Below are positions 1-9,300 of a DNA stretch of 64,000 bases, piece by piece. The translations under genes were made by a program, and so were the position numbers. The notes beneath the pieces are model-generated. The model did not search any database, was not told the origin of the DNA, and saw nothing but the letters and a program-made list of their open reading frames with translations. The stretch is taken from NCBI GenBank assembly GCA_029863245.1, contig JAOTVV010000003.1:18591-82590 (forward strand), in the 5' to 3' direction. How positions within the stretch are numbered: the first letter of the stretch is position 1; each line of letters opens with the position of its first letter. The DNA is from Gemmatimonadota bacterium. Its GTDB lineage: Bacteria; Gemmatimonadota; Gemmatimonadetes; Gemmatimonadales; GWC2-71-9.

Positions 1-29
1 CGGGCCTGGTACATCCCGATCGCACGAGG

Positions 30-932
30 ATGCCGCTGGCGCTGGCCGAACGGCTTGCGGCCCTGGTGGCCGCCACGTTCGACCCGCCGGAAGCCTGGGT
101 CATGGGTCGCGGTCGCATCTCGCTCGATCGGCCGGTCATCGCCGGCATTCTGAACGTCACGCCCGATTCGTTCAGCGACGGTGGGAGGTTCCTCGATCCC
201 GATGCCGCCTTGCGCCACGCCGAGTCACTGATCGCGATGGGCGCCGACCTCCTCGACGTGGGGGCCGAGTCGACCCGACCGGGGAGCGTGGGACCGGTAC
301 CGGTGGAGGAGGAGTGGCATCGGCTGGCGCCCGTCCTCCGTGCGTTGGAGGCCCGCTTTCCGGAGGTGCCGCTGAGCGTCGATACGGTCAAGGCCGAAAC
401 GGCACGCCGCGCGCTCGACAGCGGTGCCTGGGCGATCAACGATGTGTCGGGGCTCAGGCTCGATCCCACGGTGGCCGACGTCTGCGCCGCCCACGATGCG
501 GGACTGGTCCTGATGCACTCGAGGGGCGCGTTCGACGAGATGGCCAGCTACGCACACGCCAGCTACGGGCACGTGGTGGCCGAGGTCGTGCGCGAGCTTA
601 CAGGTGGAGCTGCTGTTGCGGAGGCCGCCGGCCTCGATCGAAGCCGAATCGTGCTCGATCCGGGTCTCGGGTTCGCGAAGACCCCTGAGCAGAACTTCGA
701 AGTGCTCCGCGACCTCCCGTCTGTCGCCGGTCTGGGCTACCCCGTCATGGTGGGGCCGTCCCGCAAGCGGTTTCTGGGGACGATCATGGGTCGGGAGACA
801 CTCGATCGCGACCTCGCCACTGCCGCCGCTTGCGTCACCGCGTATCTTGGAGGCGCCCGGCTGTTCCGGGTTCACGCCGTCGCGCCGACCCTCGAGTCGC
901 TAGCCGTCGCCTACGCTGTGCGGAGCGCCTGA
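30..932 (+). CDS. folP: Dihydropteroate synthase
   Basis: Condenses 6-hydroxymethyl-dihydropterin diphosphate with p-aminobenzoate to give dihydropteroate in folate synthesis; it is the sulfonamide target. The 300-residue protein has the family motifs in order: GILNVTPDSFSDGG at about 39-52, GAESTRPG near 78-85, SVDT at 116-119, DPGLGFAKT near 210-218 and GPSRKRFLG near 242-250. The C-terminal anion-binding motif reads RVHAV where RVHDV is usual; the Arg and His are kept. The first 25 residues precede the conserved core, so a start at the in-frame ATG near 102 is possible. Only 29 bases of the window lie upstream and they show no recognisable gene. The stop overlaps the cdaA start (TGATG), so the two are translationally coupled. 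Confidence 0.95.
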   Translation: MPLALAERLAALVAATFDPPEAWVMGRGRISLDRPVIAGILNVTPDSFSDGGRFLDPDAALRHAESLIAMGADLLDVGAESTRPGSVGPVPVEEEWHRLAPVLRALEARFPEVPLSVDTVKAETARRALDSGAWAINDVSGLRLDPTVADVCAAHDAGLVLMHSRGAFDEMASYAHASYGHVVAEVVRELTGGAAVAEAAGLDRSRIVLDPGLGFAKTPEQNFEVLRDLPSVAGLGYPVMVGPSRKRFLGTIMGRETLDRDLATAAACVTAYLGGARLFRVHAVAPTLESLAVAYAVRSA

Positions 933-1735
933 TGTCGTTCGAGCAAATCCGGTTCTTGATCCCGGACTGGTACGACGTCCTCCAGATTCTGATCGTCGCG
1001 TACATCATCTACCGCGTGCTCCTCTTCCTCGCGGGCACGCGGGCCCTCCAGATCCTGCTGGGCATCACGGCGTTGGTGCTCGTGTACTTCGCGGCGCTGG
1101 TTCTCAAGCTCAACATGATCAGTACGCTGCTCGGCGTGGTGTTCACCTATGGTGCCTTCGCGGCCATCGTCGTGTTTCAGCCCGAGCTGCGGCACGCGCT
1201 GGCGCGCCTTGGCCGGACCCGCGTGATCGGGTTCTTCGCGGGGACGAGCAAGAACGTGGTAGTCGACGAGATCGTGGACGCCGTGGGCCGACTCGCGCGC
1301 AATGGCACCGGCGCGATCATGGCGATCGAGCGGGAGGTGTCGCTCGACACCTATCTCGAGAGTGGGACGGCGATGCAGGCGACGGTCTCCGCGGATCTTC
1401 TGGCCACGATCTTCACGCCCTACTCTCCGCTTCACGATGGCGCAGTGTTGATCCGGGGCAATCAGATCATCGGCGCCGGGTGCGTGCTTCCACTCACGCA
1501 GTTTCCGGTGAGCGACCGATCGCTCGGCACCCGGCACCGCGCGGCGCTCGGCCTGTCGGAAGAGAGCGACGCGGCCGTCGTCGTCGTGTCGGAGGAGACC
1601 TCCAACATCTCGGTGGCCGTGCGCGGTAACCTGCGGCGGGGCGTGACGCCCGACCAACTGCGGGAGTACCTCGCTGTGTCGGGTGAGGCCAGTCTTGCGC
1701 TCTCGACGGCCTCTGGTGACGCTTCACCGGCCTGA
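932..1735 (+). CDS. cdaA: Diadenylate cyclase CdaA, membrane-bound
   Basis: Makes cyclic di-AMP from two ATP. The 267-residue protein has hydrophobic segments at about 16-35, 40-59 and 64-82, then a DAC domain. The catalytic DGA is at 169-171 (context SPLHDGAV) and the RHR motif at 201-203 (context GTRHRAALG). This is the CdaA architecture, which in known bacteria sits in the membrane and is linked to cell-wall and potassium homeostasis. The start was set at the ATG overlapping the folP stop; an ORF opening further upstream only reads through folP. Pairing with folP is a known arrangement in several phyla. No cognate c-di-AMP phosphodiesterase lies in the window. Confidence 0.96.
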   Translation: MSFEQIRFLIPDWYDVLQILIVAYIIYRVLLFLAGTRALQILLGITALVLVYFAALVLKLNMISTLLGVVFTYGAFAAIVVFQPELRHALARLGRTRVIGFFAGTSKNVVVDEIVDAVGRLARNGTGAIMAIEREVSLDTYLESGTAMQATVSADLLATIFTPYSPLHDGAVLIRGNQIIGAGCVLPLTQFPVSDRSLGTRHRAALGLSEESDAAVVVVSEETSNISVAVRGNLRRGVTPDQLREYLAVSGEASLALSTASGDASPA

Positions 1736-1766
1736 TCCAAAGACCCTCATCGACGTCGAGCACCTG

Positions 1767-4265
1767 ATGGAGCCGCACCAGACGGCAGTCGCCGCGCCGC
1801 CCTATCGCCTCGCCCTGGCGGTCTTCGTGGCCGTGTTGGCGGGGTATCTCGTGACCCTCGCGCCGACCGTGACGTTCTGGGACGCTGGCGAGCTCATCGC
1901 CGCCGCCAAGATCCTCGGCATTCCGCACCCGCCCGGTACGCCGCTGTTCGTGCTCATGGCGAACATCTGGGGCGAGATCGTGCGGATCGGCGAGTTCGCA
2001 TTGCGAACGAACCTCCTGACCGCGGTGTTCAGCGCCTCGGCGGCCGCGTTCTTCTTCCTGCTCGTGTGCCAGGCGCTCCGCGGATGGCCCGACGCCGACC
2101 CGACGGAGGATCGCGTGTTCACGTTCGGCGGTGGTGTGGCGGCCGCGCTGGTCTCGGCGTTCACGTTCACCGTCTGGCAGAACTCCAACGAAACCGAAGT
2201 CTACATGGTGGCGGCCTTCAGCATTGCGGCCGTCTCGTGGCTGGCGTGGGTCTGGCGACAACACCGCGGGGGGGAGCGGGCACCGCATGTGCTTCTCCTG
2301 ATCGTGTACCTCGAGGCCGTCTCCTTAGGGAACCATCTGCTCACCCTCCTCGTCGGCCCGGCTCTGCTCGGCTTCATGTGGCACGTGCTGCGCACGACCC
2401 CGCTCCGGGACGACCGCGACCGCGCCACCGAGTGGGCGCAATGGGCAGTGATGGTGGGAGTGTGGGCGCTGCTGATCGGTGTCGGGCTGGGAAGCCCGCT
2501 GCTGCTCGCGGCCGGCGGGGTCGCGTTTGTACTCGCCGCCGCCTACGCCATGTCGGTAGGGGCTTTCGCCTTCGCGGGCACGGTGTTGGCCATCGCCCTG
2601 GCGGGAGCGACCACGTATCTGTTCCTGCTCGTGCGGGCCAAGGTGGGGCCCATCATCAACGAGGCCGATCCATCGACGTGGTCCAGTCTGTGGGACGTGA
2701 TTTCCCGCGAGCAGTATCCACCCCGCTCGCCGATCGACAACCCCATCTATACGACCCGCGAGGGCGGGTTTCTGGATCGACTGGGAGCCTTCCTGGGCTG
2801 TTTCTTCCAGTTCGTCGACGGGCCGGTACCCGGGGAGGACGCCGTGTTCGGCGTGCCACGCTGCTACACGGTCCGCAGTATCCCGCTGATCGCGCGCCAG
2901 ATCCAGAACTATCTCCAGTACTTCGACTGGCAGTGGGCCAATGGTCTCGCGAAGCACGCGCCAGTGTTCGCGCCCATCAGGCTGCCGTTCACGCTGGCGT
3001 TCATCGGCGTAGGCGTGTACGGTGCGCAGGCCCTCCGTTGGAAGGACCGATCGGTATTCTGGCTGTTGGTCCTGCTGTTTCTCACCACCGGCCCCGGGCT
3101 GGTGGGCTACATGAATTTCAAGCCGGGCTATTCACTGGCCTGGGACCTGTTCCCGAGCATCGAGATGCACGAGGTGCGGGAGCGGGACTACTTCTTCACG
3201 GTGTCCTTCCAGGTGTGGGGCCTGTTCGTTGGCATTGGGCTCGCGACCCTCTACCGCCGCTTGCGCGCACGGTTGGCCGAGAGGCACCTGGGCCGCCGTT
3301 GGGGAATGCTACCCGCGGGCGTGCTGGGGATCGCGCTGGTGCCATTCGCTCTCAATTTCACGGCGGCCTCGCGAGGACACGGACCCGACACCACGCTCGC
3401 GCGCGATTTCGCGTACAGCCTCCTTCAGTCGGTCGAGCCCTACGGCATCGTCTTCACCAACGGCGATAACGACACCTTCCCGCTCTGGTATCTGCAGGAA
3501 GTGGAGGGCGTACGGCAGGACGTGTCGGTCGTAAACTTGTCGCTGGGCAACACGGACTGGTACATCCGCCAGCTGCGCGACAATCCGGTGCGACCGTTCG
3601 AGCCGACCCAGGCGCCCTGGTATGCCGACCTCGCCCCGGTCGAGATGCCGGGGCCGTTGCACACGCTGACTGACCGAGAAGTGGGAGAGTTCCGGAGCTT
3701 CCTGCTCGGTCGGGCCATGACGTTCCCAGCCGGGCGACTCCGGGTCACGTTCGAGGAGAACAGCGCGTTCTACGTCTATGACCAGCTGATTCTCCGGCTC
3801 ATTCAGGAGAACTGGAACCGGAGACCGATTTACTTCTCGATGACGGCCGGCACCCAGAACTGGGCGCGGTTAGCCGACTACGTGACGCAACAGGCGATGG
3901 TGTTCCGCGTGCATGCCGCGGAGCCACCCGATACATCGCGCTTGGCACCCGGGATCTTCGGCGTGCCGCTCGACGTTCCGCGCACCGATTCGCTGGTGTG
4001 GAACATCTACCGCTACAGCGGCCTGCTCGGAGTCGATTCGCTGGCGATTGAGCCCACGAGTCGCAATATCGCGATCAACTTGAGCTACCCGTTCTACGGT
4101 CTCGCGTGGGCGTATGAGCTGCTCGGTGACCGTGAGCGCTCGGCCGTGAATCTGCAACGCGGCCTTGCGCTGCACTATCTCCCGGACATCGCGAGGGCGG
4201 TCGATTCCGGCGGCTCGGTGTTCTCCCTGCCACCGCCCCTGGCCGACACGCCGATCCCGCGGTAG
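1767..4265 (+). CDS. DUF2723 polytopic membrane protein, glycosyltransferase-like
   Basis: An 832-residue integral membrane protein with about ten hydrophobic segments in its first 520 residues, followed by a soluble, probably periplasmic, C-terminal part. The DUF2723 signature opens the protein (APTVTFWDAGELIAAA at about 32-47, then IPHPPGTPLF near 52-61), with the acidic pair D39/E42 in the place where PMT-like GT-C enzymes keep catalytic acids. Family relatives include eukaryotic TMEM260, an O-mannosyltransferase; activity here is inferred. The ATG at 1767 is preferred because upstream in-frame codons run back into cdaA. It follows cdaA by 31 bases and probably shares its transcript. A role in surface protein or polymer glycosylation is a guess from the family. 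Confidence 0.8.
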   Translation: MEPHQTAVAAPPYRLALAVFVAVLAGYLVTLAPTVTFWDAGELIAAAKILGIPHPPGTPLFVLMANIWGEIVRIGEFALRTNLLTAVFSASAAAFFFLLVCQALRGWPDADPTEDRVFTFGGGVAAALVSAFTFTVWQNSNETEVYMVAAFSIAAVSWLAWVWRQHRGGERAPHVLLLIVYLEAVSLGNHLLTLLVGPALLGFMWHVLRTTPLRDDRDRATEWAQWAVMVGVWALLIGVGLGSPLLLAAGGVAFVLAAAYAMSVGAFAFAGTVLAIALAGATTYLFLLVRAKVGPIINEADPSTWSSLWDVISREQYPPRSPIDNPIYTTREGGFLDRLGAFLGCFFQFVDGPVPGEDAVFGVPRCYTVRSIPLIARQIQNYLQYFDWQWANGLAKHAPVFAPIRLPFTLAFIGVGVYGAQALRWKDRSVFWLLVLLFLTTGPGLVGYMNFKPGYSLAWDLFPSIEMHEVRERDYFFTVSFQVWGLFVGIGLATLYRRLRARLAERHLGRRWGMLPAGVLGIALVPFALNFTAASRGHGPDTTLARDFAYSLLQSVEPYGIVFTNGDNDTFPLWYLQEVEGVRQDVSVVNLSLGNTDWYIRQLRDNPVRPFEPTQAPWYADLAPVEMPGPLHTLTDREVGEFRSFLLGRAMTFPAGRLRVTFEENSAFYVYDQLILRLIQENWNRRPIYFSMTAGTQNWARLADYVTQQAMVFRVHAAEPPDTSRLAPGIFGVPLDVPRTDSLVWNIYRYSGLLGVDSLAIEPTSRNIAINLSYPFYGLAWAYELLGDRERSAVNLQRGLALHYLPDIARAVDSGGSVFSLPPPLADTPIPR

Positions 4266-4305
4266 CAATACCCGAGGCGCACGATCCGAGCGGCCGAGGG
4301 ACGCT

Positions 4306-4333
4306 TTGTTTCCACCTGGGGCCCGGCTACCTT
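4306..4333 (+). promoter_or_regulatory. Candidate promoter of yggS (leaderless)
   Basis: TTGTTT at 4306-4311 and TACCTT at 4328-4333 are spaced 16 bases apart, and the ATG at 4342 follows the -10 by 8 bases. Transcription would begin within a few bases of the ATG. The -35 is only a moderate match. The spacing resembles the other leaderless promoters in this window. Confidence 0.4.
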
Positions 4334-4341
4334 AATTGGTT

Positions 4342-5037
4342 ATGCATTTCGCCACCCTGCCCGCGAACCTCGCCCACGTTCGGGAGGAAATCGCCGCGGT
4401 GCAGCGAGCGCACGGTCTCACCGGCCCTGTGCGCATCGTGGCCGTCACGAAAGGCCATGAGCCCGCAGCGGCGCGAGTGGCGGTGGAAGCGGGTCTTCGG
4501 GACCTGGGAGAGAATAGGGTGCAGGAGGCGCTTGGCAAGCTGGACGCTCTGGCCGATCTCGACGCGAGCTGGCACTTGATCGGGCATCTCCAGACGAACA
4601 AGGCCAAGCACGTGCCTGGGCGCTTCGCCATGGTGCACTCGATCGACTCGCTGCGGGTGGCGGAGGCGCTCGAGCAGGCGATGGCACGCCGGGCGCCGGG
4701 TACCCCACTGCCCGTGCTGCTGCAGGTCAACGTGGCCGGTGAACGGCAGAAGGGCGGCTGTGCGCCCGAGGAGGCGACGGCGCTGCTCGAGGGGATCGCA
4801 GGCATGCCACACCTAGCACTTCGGGGATTGATGACCATGGCCCCTTTCACGGATGATGAAAGCGATCAGCGCCGCGCGTTTGCTGGCTTGCGCCGGCTGC
4901 GCGACGCGCTCGCAACTCGAGGACATGACCTGACCGAGCTATCCATGGGGATGTCCGGGGACTATCGGGCAGCCGTGGCGGAAGGCGCGACGATCTTACG
5001 ACTGGGAACGGTGCTCTTTGGAGAGCGGCCAGCATGA
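4342..5037 (+). CDS. yggS: PLP-binding protein YggS/PLPBP
   Basis: Member of the YggS/PROSC family, which binds pyridoxal phosphate and keeps the B6 and amino-acid pools balanced, without proven enzymatic activity. It is a 231-residue single-domain alanine-racemase-like barrel. The PLP lysine is K37 in VAVTKGH, followed by GENRVQE, WHLIGHLQTNKAK and the phosphate-binding SMGMSGD near the C terminus. A TTG two codons upstream (4336) is an alternative start, but the ATG fits a leaderless promoter better. The last four bases overlap the next gene (ATGA). A yggS-divIVA order is common in bacterial division regions, although here it lies 20 kb from ftsZ. Confidence 0.94.
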   Translation: MHFATLPANLAHVREEIAAVQRAHGLTGPVRIVAVTKGHEPAAARVAVEAGLRDLGENRVQEALGKLDALADLDASWHLIGHLQTNKAKHVPGRFAMVHSIDSLRVAEALEQAMARRAPGTPLPVLLQVNVAGERQKGGCAPEEATALLEGIAGMPHLALRGLMTMAPFTDDESDQRRAFAGLRRLRDALATRGHDLTELSMGMSGDYRAAVAEGATILRLGTVLFGERPA

Positions 5038-5522
5038 ACGACCATGAATTCCGGCTTACGCCGACGGACATCCGTGCGCAGCAGTTTCGGCGTTCGGCCT
5101 TCGGATACGACGTCGCCGCGGTGGAAGACTTCCGGAGTCGAGTGTCCGAGGCGTTCGAGCGACTGATGCGCGAGCGCGCGGCGCTGGAAGAGCGGGTGCA
5201 GAGCACTCGAGAGCAGCTCAAGGCATATCGCGAGCAGGAAAAAGCGCTCAACGAAGCGGTGGTGATGGCGCATCAGGTGCGGGAGGACATCCATCAGACC
5301 GCCAAGCGCGAGTCGGAGCTCCAGCTTAAGGAAGCGCGCTCTCGCGCTGACGACCTGCTCGTGGAGGCGCGTACGGCCGAGACCACGATTCGACGGGATA
5401 TCGAGGAGGCGCAGCGGCAGTTCGCGGCGTACATCGCGGCATTCCGGCGATTGCTCGAGCGCCAGCTCGCTGAAATCGACGCCCTGGCCGAACACGAGCG
5501 GGACGGGAGCCCGCCGGTGTGA
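5034..5522 (+). CDS. DivIVA-like coiled-coil protein
   Basis: A 162-residue protein whose first 35 residues match the DivIVA/GpsB N-terminal lipid-binding motif (LTPTDIRAQQFRRSAFGYDVAAVEDF). The rest, about 36-150, is a long charged coiled coil rich in Glu, Arg and Ala. DivIVA proteins bind negatively curved membrane at poles or septa and recruit cell-wall or division partners; that function is inferred. It overlaps yggS by ATGA and punA by GTGA, so the three genes are translated together. The window also encodes an MglA polarity module at 17027 that could be a partner, but nothing in the sequence links them. Confidence 0.85.
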   Translation: MNDHEFRLTPTDIRAQQFRRSAFGYDVAAVEDFRSRVSEAFERLMRERAALEERVQSTREQLKAYREQEKALNEAVVMAHQVREDIHQTAKRESELQLKEARSRADDLLVEARTAETTIRRDIEEAQRQFAAYIAAFRRLLERQLAEIDALAEHERDGSPPV

Positions 5523-6358
5523 CCGTGGCCGCCGGCGCGCAGCGGTCGGCCATCGATCGCGCCGTGGCAGTGATCCGCGAACACACGGTGCTCGAGCCCA
5601 CCGTGGGGCTGATCCTCGGCACGGGTCTCGGCGGGCTCGCCGAGGAGATCACGATCGAGGCCGAGCTGCGCTACGAGCAGATTCCGGGATTCCCGATCCC
5701 CACGGTCGAGACCCACGCCGGCCGGCTCCTGTTCGGGCGCCTTGCCGGTGCGCCGGTCGTGGCAATGCAGGGGCGATTCCATCGCTACGAGGGCTACACG
5801 CTTCCCGTGATCGGTTTCCCCGTCCGGGTGCTGCAGGCGCTTGGCGCCGAGATCCTCGTGGTGTCGAACGCCTGCGGCGGCATGCATCCCCTCTGGGCAC
5901 CGGGAGATCTCGTGTTGATCGCCGACCACATCAACCTGTTGGGCGACAGCCCGCTCGTTGGGCCGAACGACGATGCGCTCGGCCCCCGGTTTCCCGACAT
6001 GTCGGAGCCGTACGACGGCGAGTTGCGCGCGTTGGCCCGGGAGGTGGCCCGCGATCTCAAGCTCACCTTGCGCGAGGGCGTGTATGTGGCGGTCACGGGT
6101 CCCAACCTGGAGACCCCGGCAGAATACCGATTCCTGCGGACCATCGGTGCGGACGTGGTCGGAATGTCCACCGTGCCGGAGGTGATCGTGGCTGTGCACG
6201 GCGGCATGCGGGTGCTCGGGATCTCGATCATCACTGATGCCTGTCTCCCCGATGCACTGGAGCCAGCCGACGTGGCAACGATCATCGCGACGGCCCGAAA
6301 GGCCGAGCCCGATCTCACACGGCTGGTAACGGGAGTGGTCGATAGGATGACCCGATGA
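5519..6358 (+). CDS. punA: Purine nucleoside phosphorylase, trimeric family, with Asp in the base site
   Basis: Cleaves purine nucleosides with phosphate to a free base and (deoxy)ribose 1-phosphate. The 279-residue protein has the trimeric PNP motifs: LGTGLGGLA near 33-41, HAGR 66-69, QGRFHRYEGY 84-93, SNACGG 116-121, GPNLETPAEY 194-203 (E202) and GMSTVPE 215-221 (M216). The base-contact residue equivalent to human Asn243 is Asp240 (IITD). In this family Asn favours 6-oxopurines and Asp favours 6-aminopurines, so adenosine or methylthioadenosine may be substrates. The GTG start overlaps the preceding stop. deoB and cdd at 52951-54512 would use the same salvage route. Confidence 0.92.
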   Translation: MTVAAGAQRSAIDRAVAVIREHTVLEPTVGLILGTGLGGLAEEITIEAELRYEQIPGFPIPTVETHAGRLLFGRLAGAPVVAMQGRFHRYEGYTLPVIGFPVRVLQALGAEILVVSNACGGMHPLWAPGDLVLIADHINLLGDSPLVGPNDDALGPRFPDMSEPYDGELRALAREVARDLKLTLREGVYVAVTGPNLETPAEYRFLRTIGADVVGMSTVPEVIVAVHGGMRVLGISIITDACLPDALEPADVATIIATARKAEPDLTRLVTGVVDRMTR

Positions 6359-9300
6359 CCTACGAGCCGATCGACTACACCGGTCCCGATGCTTTCGAGC
6401 GCCGTGTGCTGGAGCAGTGGCAGGAGGAGGGCCTGTTCCGGCGTACGCTGGACGCGACGCGGGGCGGTGAGCCGTTCGTGTTCTACGAGGGACCACCGAC
6501 GGCCAACGGCCGCCCGGGCATTCACCACGTCTTCGCCCGAACCATCAAGGATCTGGTGTGTCGCTACCACACGATGCTGGGGTGCTCGGTGACCCGCATC
6601 GCAGGCTGGGACACTCATGGGCTCCCGGTGGAAATCGAGGTCGAGAAAGCCCTCGCACTGAGCGGAAAAGCCGACATCGAGCGGTTCGGGGTCGCGGAGT
6701 TCAACCGCCGGTGCCGCGAGAGCGTGTTTGAGTACAAGACGGAGTGGGAGTCGCTCTCCGAGCGTATCGGGTACTGGCTCGATTACAGCCGTCCATATGT
6801 CACCTACACGAAGGAATACATCGAGACGGTGTGGTGGCTGCTGCGGCGACTCTACGACCGTGACCGCCTCTATCAAGGACACAAGGTGCTGCCGTACTGC
6901 CCGCGCTGCGGGACGGCGCTGTCGAGTCACGAGCTGGCGCAGGGCTACGCCGCCCATCGGTCGCCCTCGATCCACGTGCTATTCCGCGTGTCGGGTGAGC
7001 CGGAGCGGTTCCTCCTGGTGTGGACCACCACGCCGTGGACGCTGCCGTCCAACGTGGCCGTGGCGGTGCACCCGGACTTCACCTATGTGGAACACGAGGT
7101 CGATGGGCGGCGCGTAATCGCCGAACGGGTGATTGCCGAGCAGCGCACCTTCCCCGGGGCGACCGGAGGCAAGCCGCTGGCGAGTTTTCCCAAGACCGGT
7201 GAATACCAGGGGCGGGCCCTGGTGGGTTGGCGCTACGAGCAGCTGCTGGACGCCATCCCAGTCGATGCCGACCAAGCATTCCGCGTGGTAGCCGGGGAGT
7301 TCGTGACCAACGAAGAGGGCACCGGCCTGGTGCATTTGGCCCCCGCGTTCGGTGCCGATGACTACGCCGCGATCCAGCGGGAGGGGCTCGCATTCGTGAA
7401 CCCAGTCGATGCCTCCGGGCGGTTTGTGGGGGGGGCGTGGGAGGCGATCGAGGGGCGCACGGTGTTCGAGGCCAACCCCGTAATCGCTGACCGGCTCCAG
7501 CGGGAGGCGAAGCTGTTCGGTCGGTACCAGCCAGAGGGCTACGAGCACACGTACCCGTTCTGCTGGCGGTGCGACTCCCCGCTCATCTACTACGCGCGGG
7601 AGTCATGGTTCGTACGCACGACTGCGTACAAGGATGCCATGCTCCGCATCAACCACGACGTGGCGTGGGCGCCGCCCGAGGTCGGCGAAGGGCGGTTCGG
7701 GGAATGGCTCGAGAACAACGTGGACTGGGCGCTGTCGCGCGACCGCTATTGGGGCACGCCGCTCCCGGTCTGGGTGTGCGATCGAGAACGCGAGCACCGC
7801 GTCGTGATCGGGTCGTACGCCGAGCTCGAGGAGCGATCGGGGGCGCCGTTGCCCGGCGACTTCGACCCGCATAAGCCGTTCATCGACGAGTTCACGTTCC
7901 GCTGCGACCATGCGGACTGCGGAGGGATCATGCGCCGAGTGCCCGAAGTGATCGACGCTTGGTTCGACTCTGGGTCGATGCCGTACGCGCAATGGCACTA
8001 TCCGTTCGAGCACGAGCGCGACTTCGAGCACCATTTCCCGGCGGACTTCATCTGCGAGGGACTGGATCAGACCCGCGGCTGGTTCTACTCGCTGCTCGCC
8101 ATTGCCGCGGGCGTGTCGGACAGCCCGGCCTACCGGCACGTTGTGGTGAACGGGTTAGTGCTCGATGTCGACGGCCGCAAGATGTCGAAGCGTGTCGGCA
8201 ACGTGGTCGATCCGTGGCAGGCGGTGGGCGAAGTCGGCGCCGATGCGGTCCGCCTGTACCTGCTCGCGTCGAGTCAGGTCTGGCTTCCCAAGCGTTTCGA
8301 CGCCACCGCGATTCGCGAGGTGGCGTCGGGTTTCCTGAACCGGCTGCGGAACACCTACGGGTTTTTCGCGCTGTATGCGGAAAACTGGACACCGGGTGCA
8401 GGACCGGCAGTCGCCGACCGGCCGCTGGTGGACCGCTGGCTCGTCGGTCGGCTGGATGGTCTCGTCGAGACCGTTCGTGCTGCCTGGTCGGGGTACGACG
8501 TCACCAGTGGTGTGCGGGCCATCGTCGATTTCTGCGACAACGACCTCTCGAACTGGTATGTCCGAGTCAATCGGCGACGCTTCTGGGCGCCGGACGCCAC
8601 CGCAGATCCTGCGGCGTTGGCCACCCTGCATGAGGCGCTCGTGACGGTGGCACGCCTGTTGGCGCCAGCCGCTCCATTCATCAGCGACGCCATCCATCGA
8701 CGCCTGACGGGCACGTCGGCGCACCTCGCGGCGTTTCCCGAATCGCAGGGTCGCACTGACGCTGCCATCGAAGCGGCGATGGATGCCACCCGGCGGCTGG
8801 CCTCGCTGGCACGGGCGGCGCGCGAAGAGGCCGCCCTCAGGGTGCGGCAGCCGCTAGCTCGGATGCACGTGGCCGTGCCCCCGGCGGTTCGGGGGGCAGC
8901 ATTCGACGAGTTCCTCGAGATCCTGGCGGCCGAGATCAACGTCCGCGCCATCGGAATCGTGGCCTCCGACGAGGAGCTCGTGCGTCTGAAGCCGAAACCC
9001 AACTTCCGGTCGTTGGGCAAGCGATATGGCAAAGACACGCCGCAGGCCGCCGCGGTCACGGCGCGCCTTACGTCGGACCAGCTACGGGAGCTGGAGGCTG
9101 GCCGAGGCGTGCGCGTGGCCCTCGACGGCCGGACCTTCGACTACGATCCCGACGACGTGGTGGTCGAGCGGGTCGTGACGACCGATTGGCTGGTGCAAAG
9201 CGACGGCCCCTATGTGGCGGCGCTCGATCCACATCTCAGCGAGGAGTTGCGGCAAGAAGGCATCGCGCGTGAGATCATCAGTCGGGTGCAGAGGCTACGA

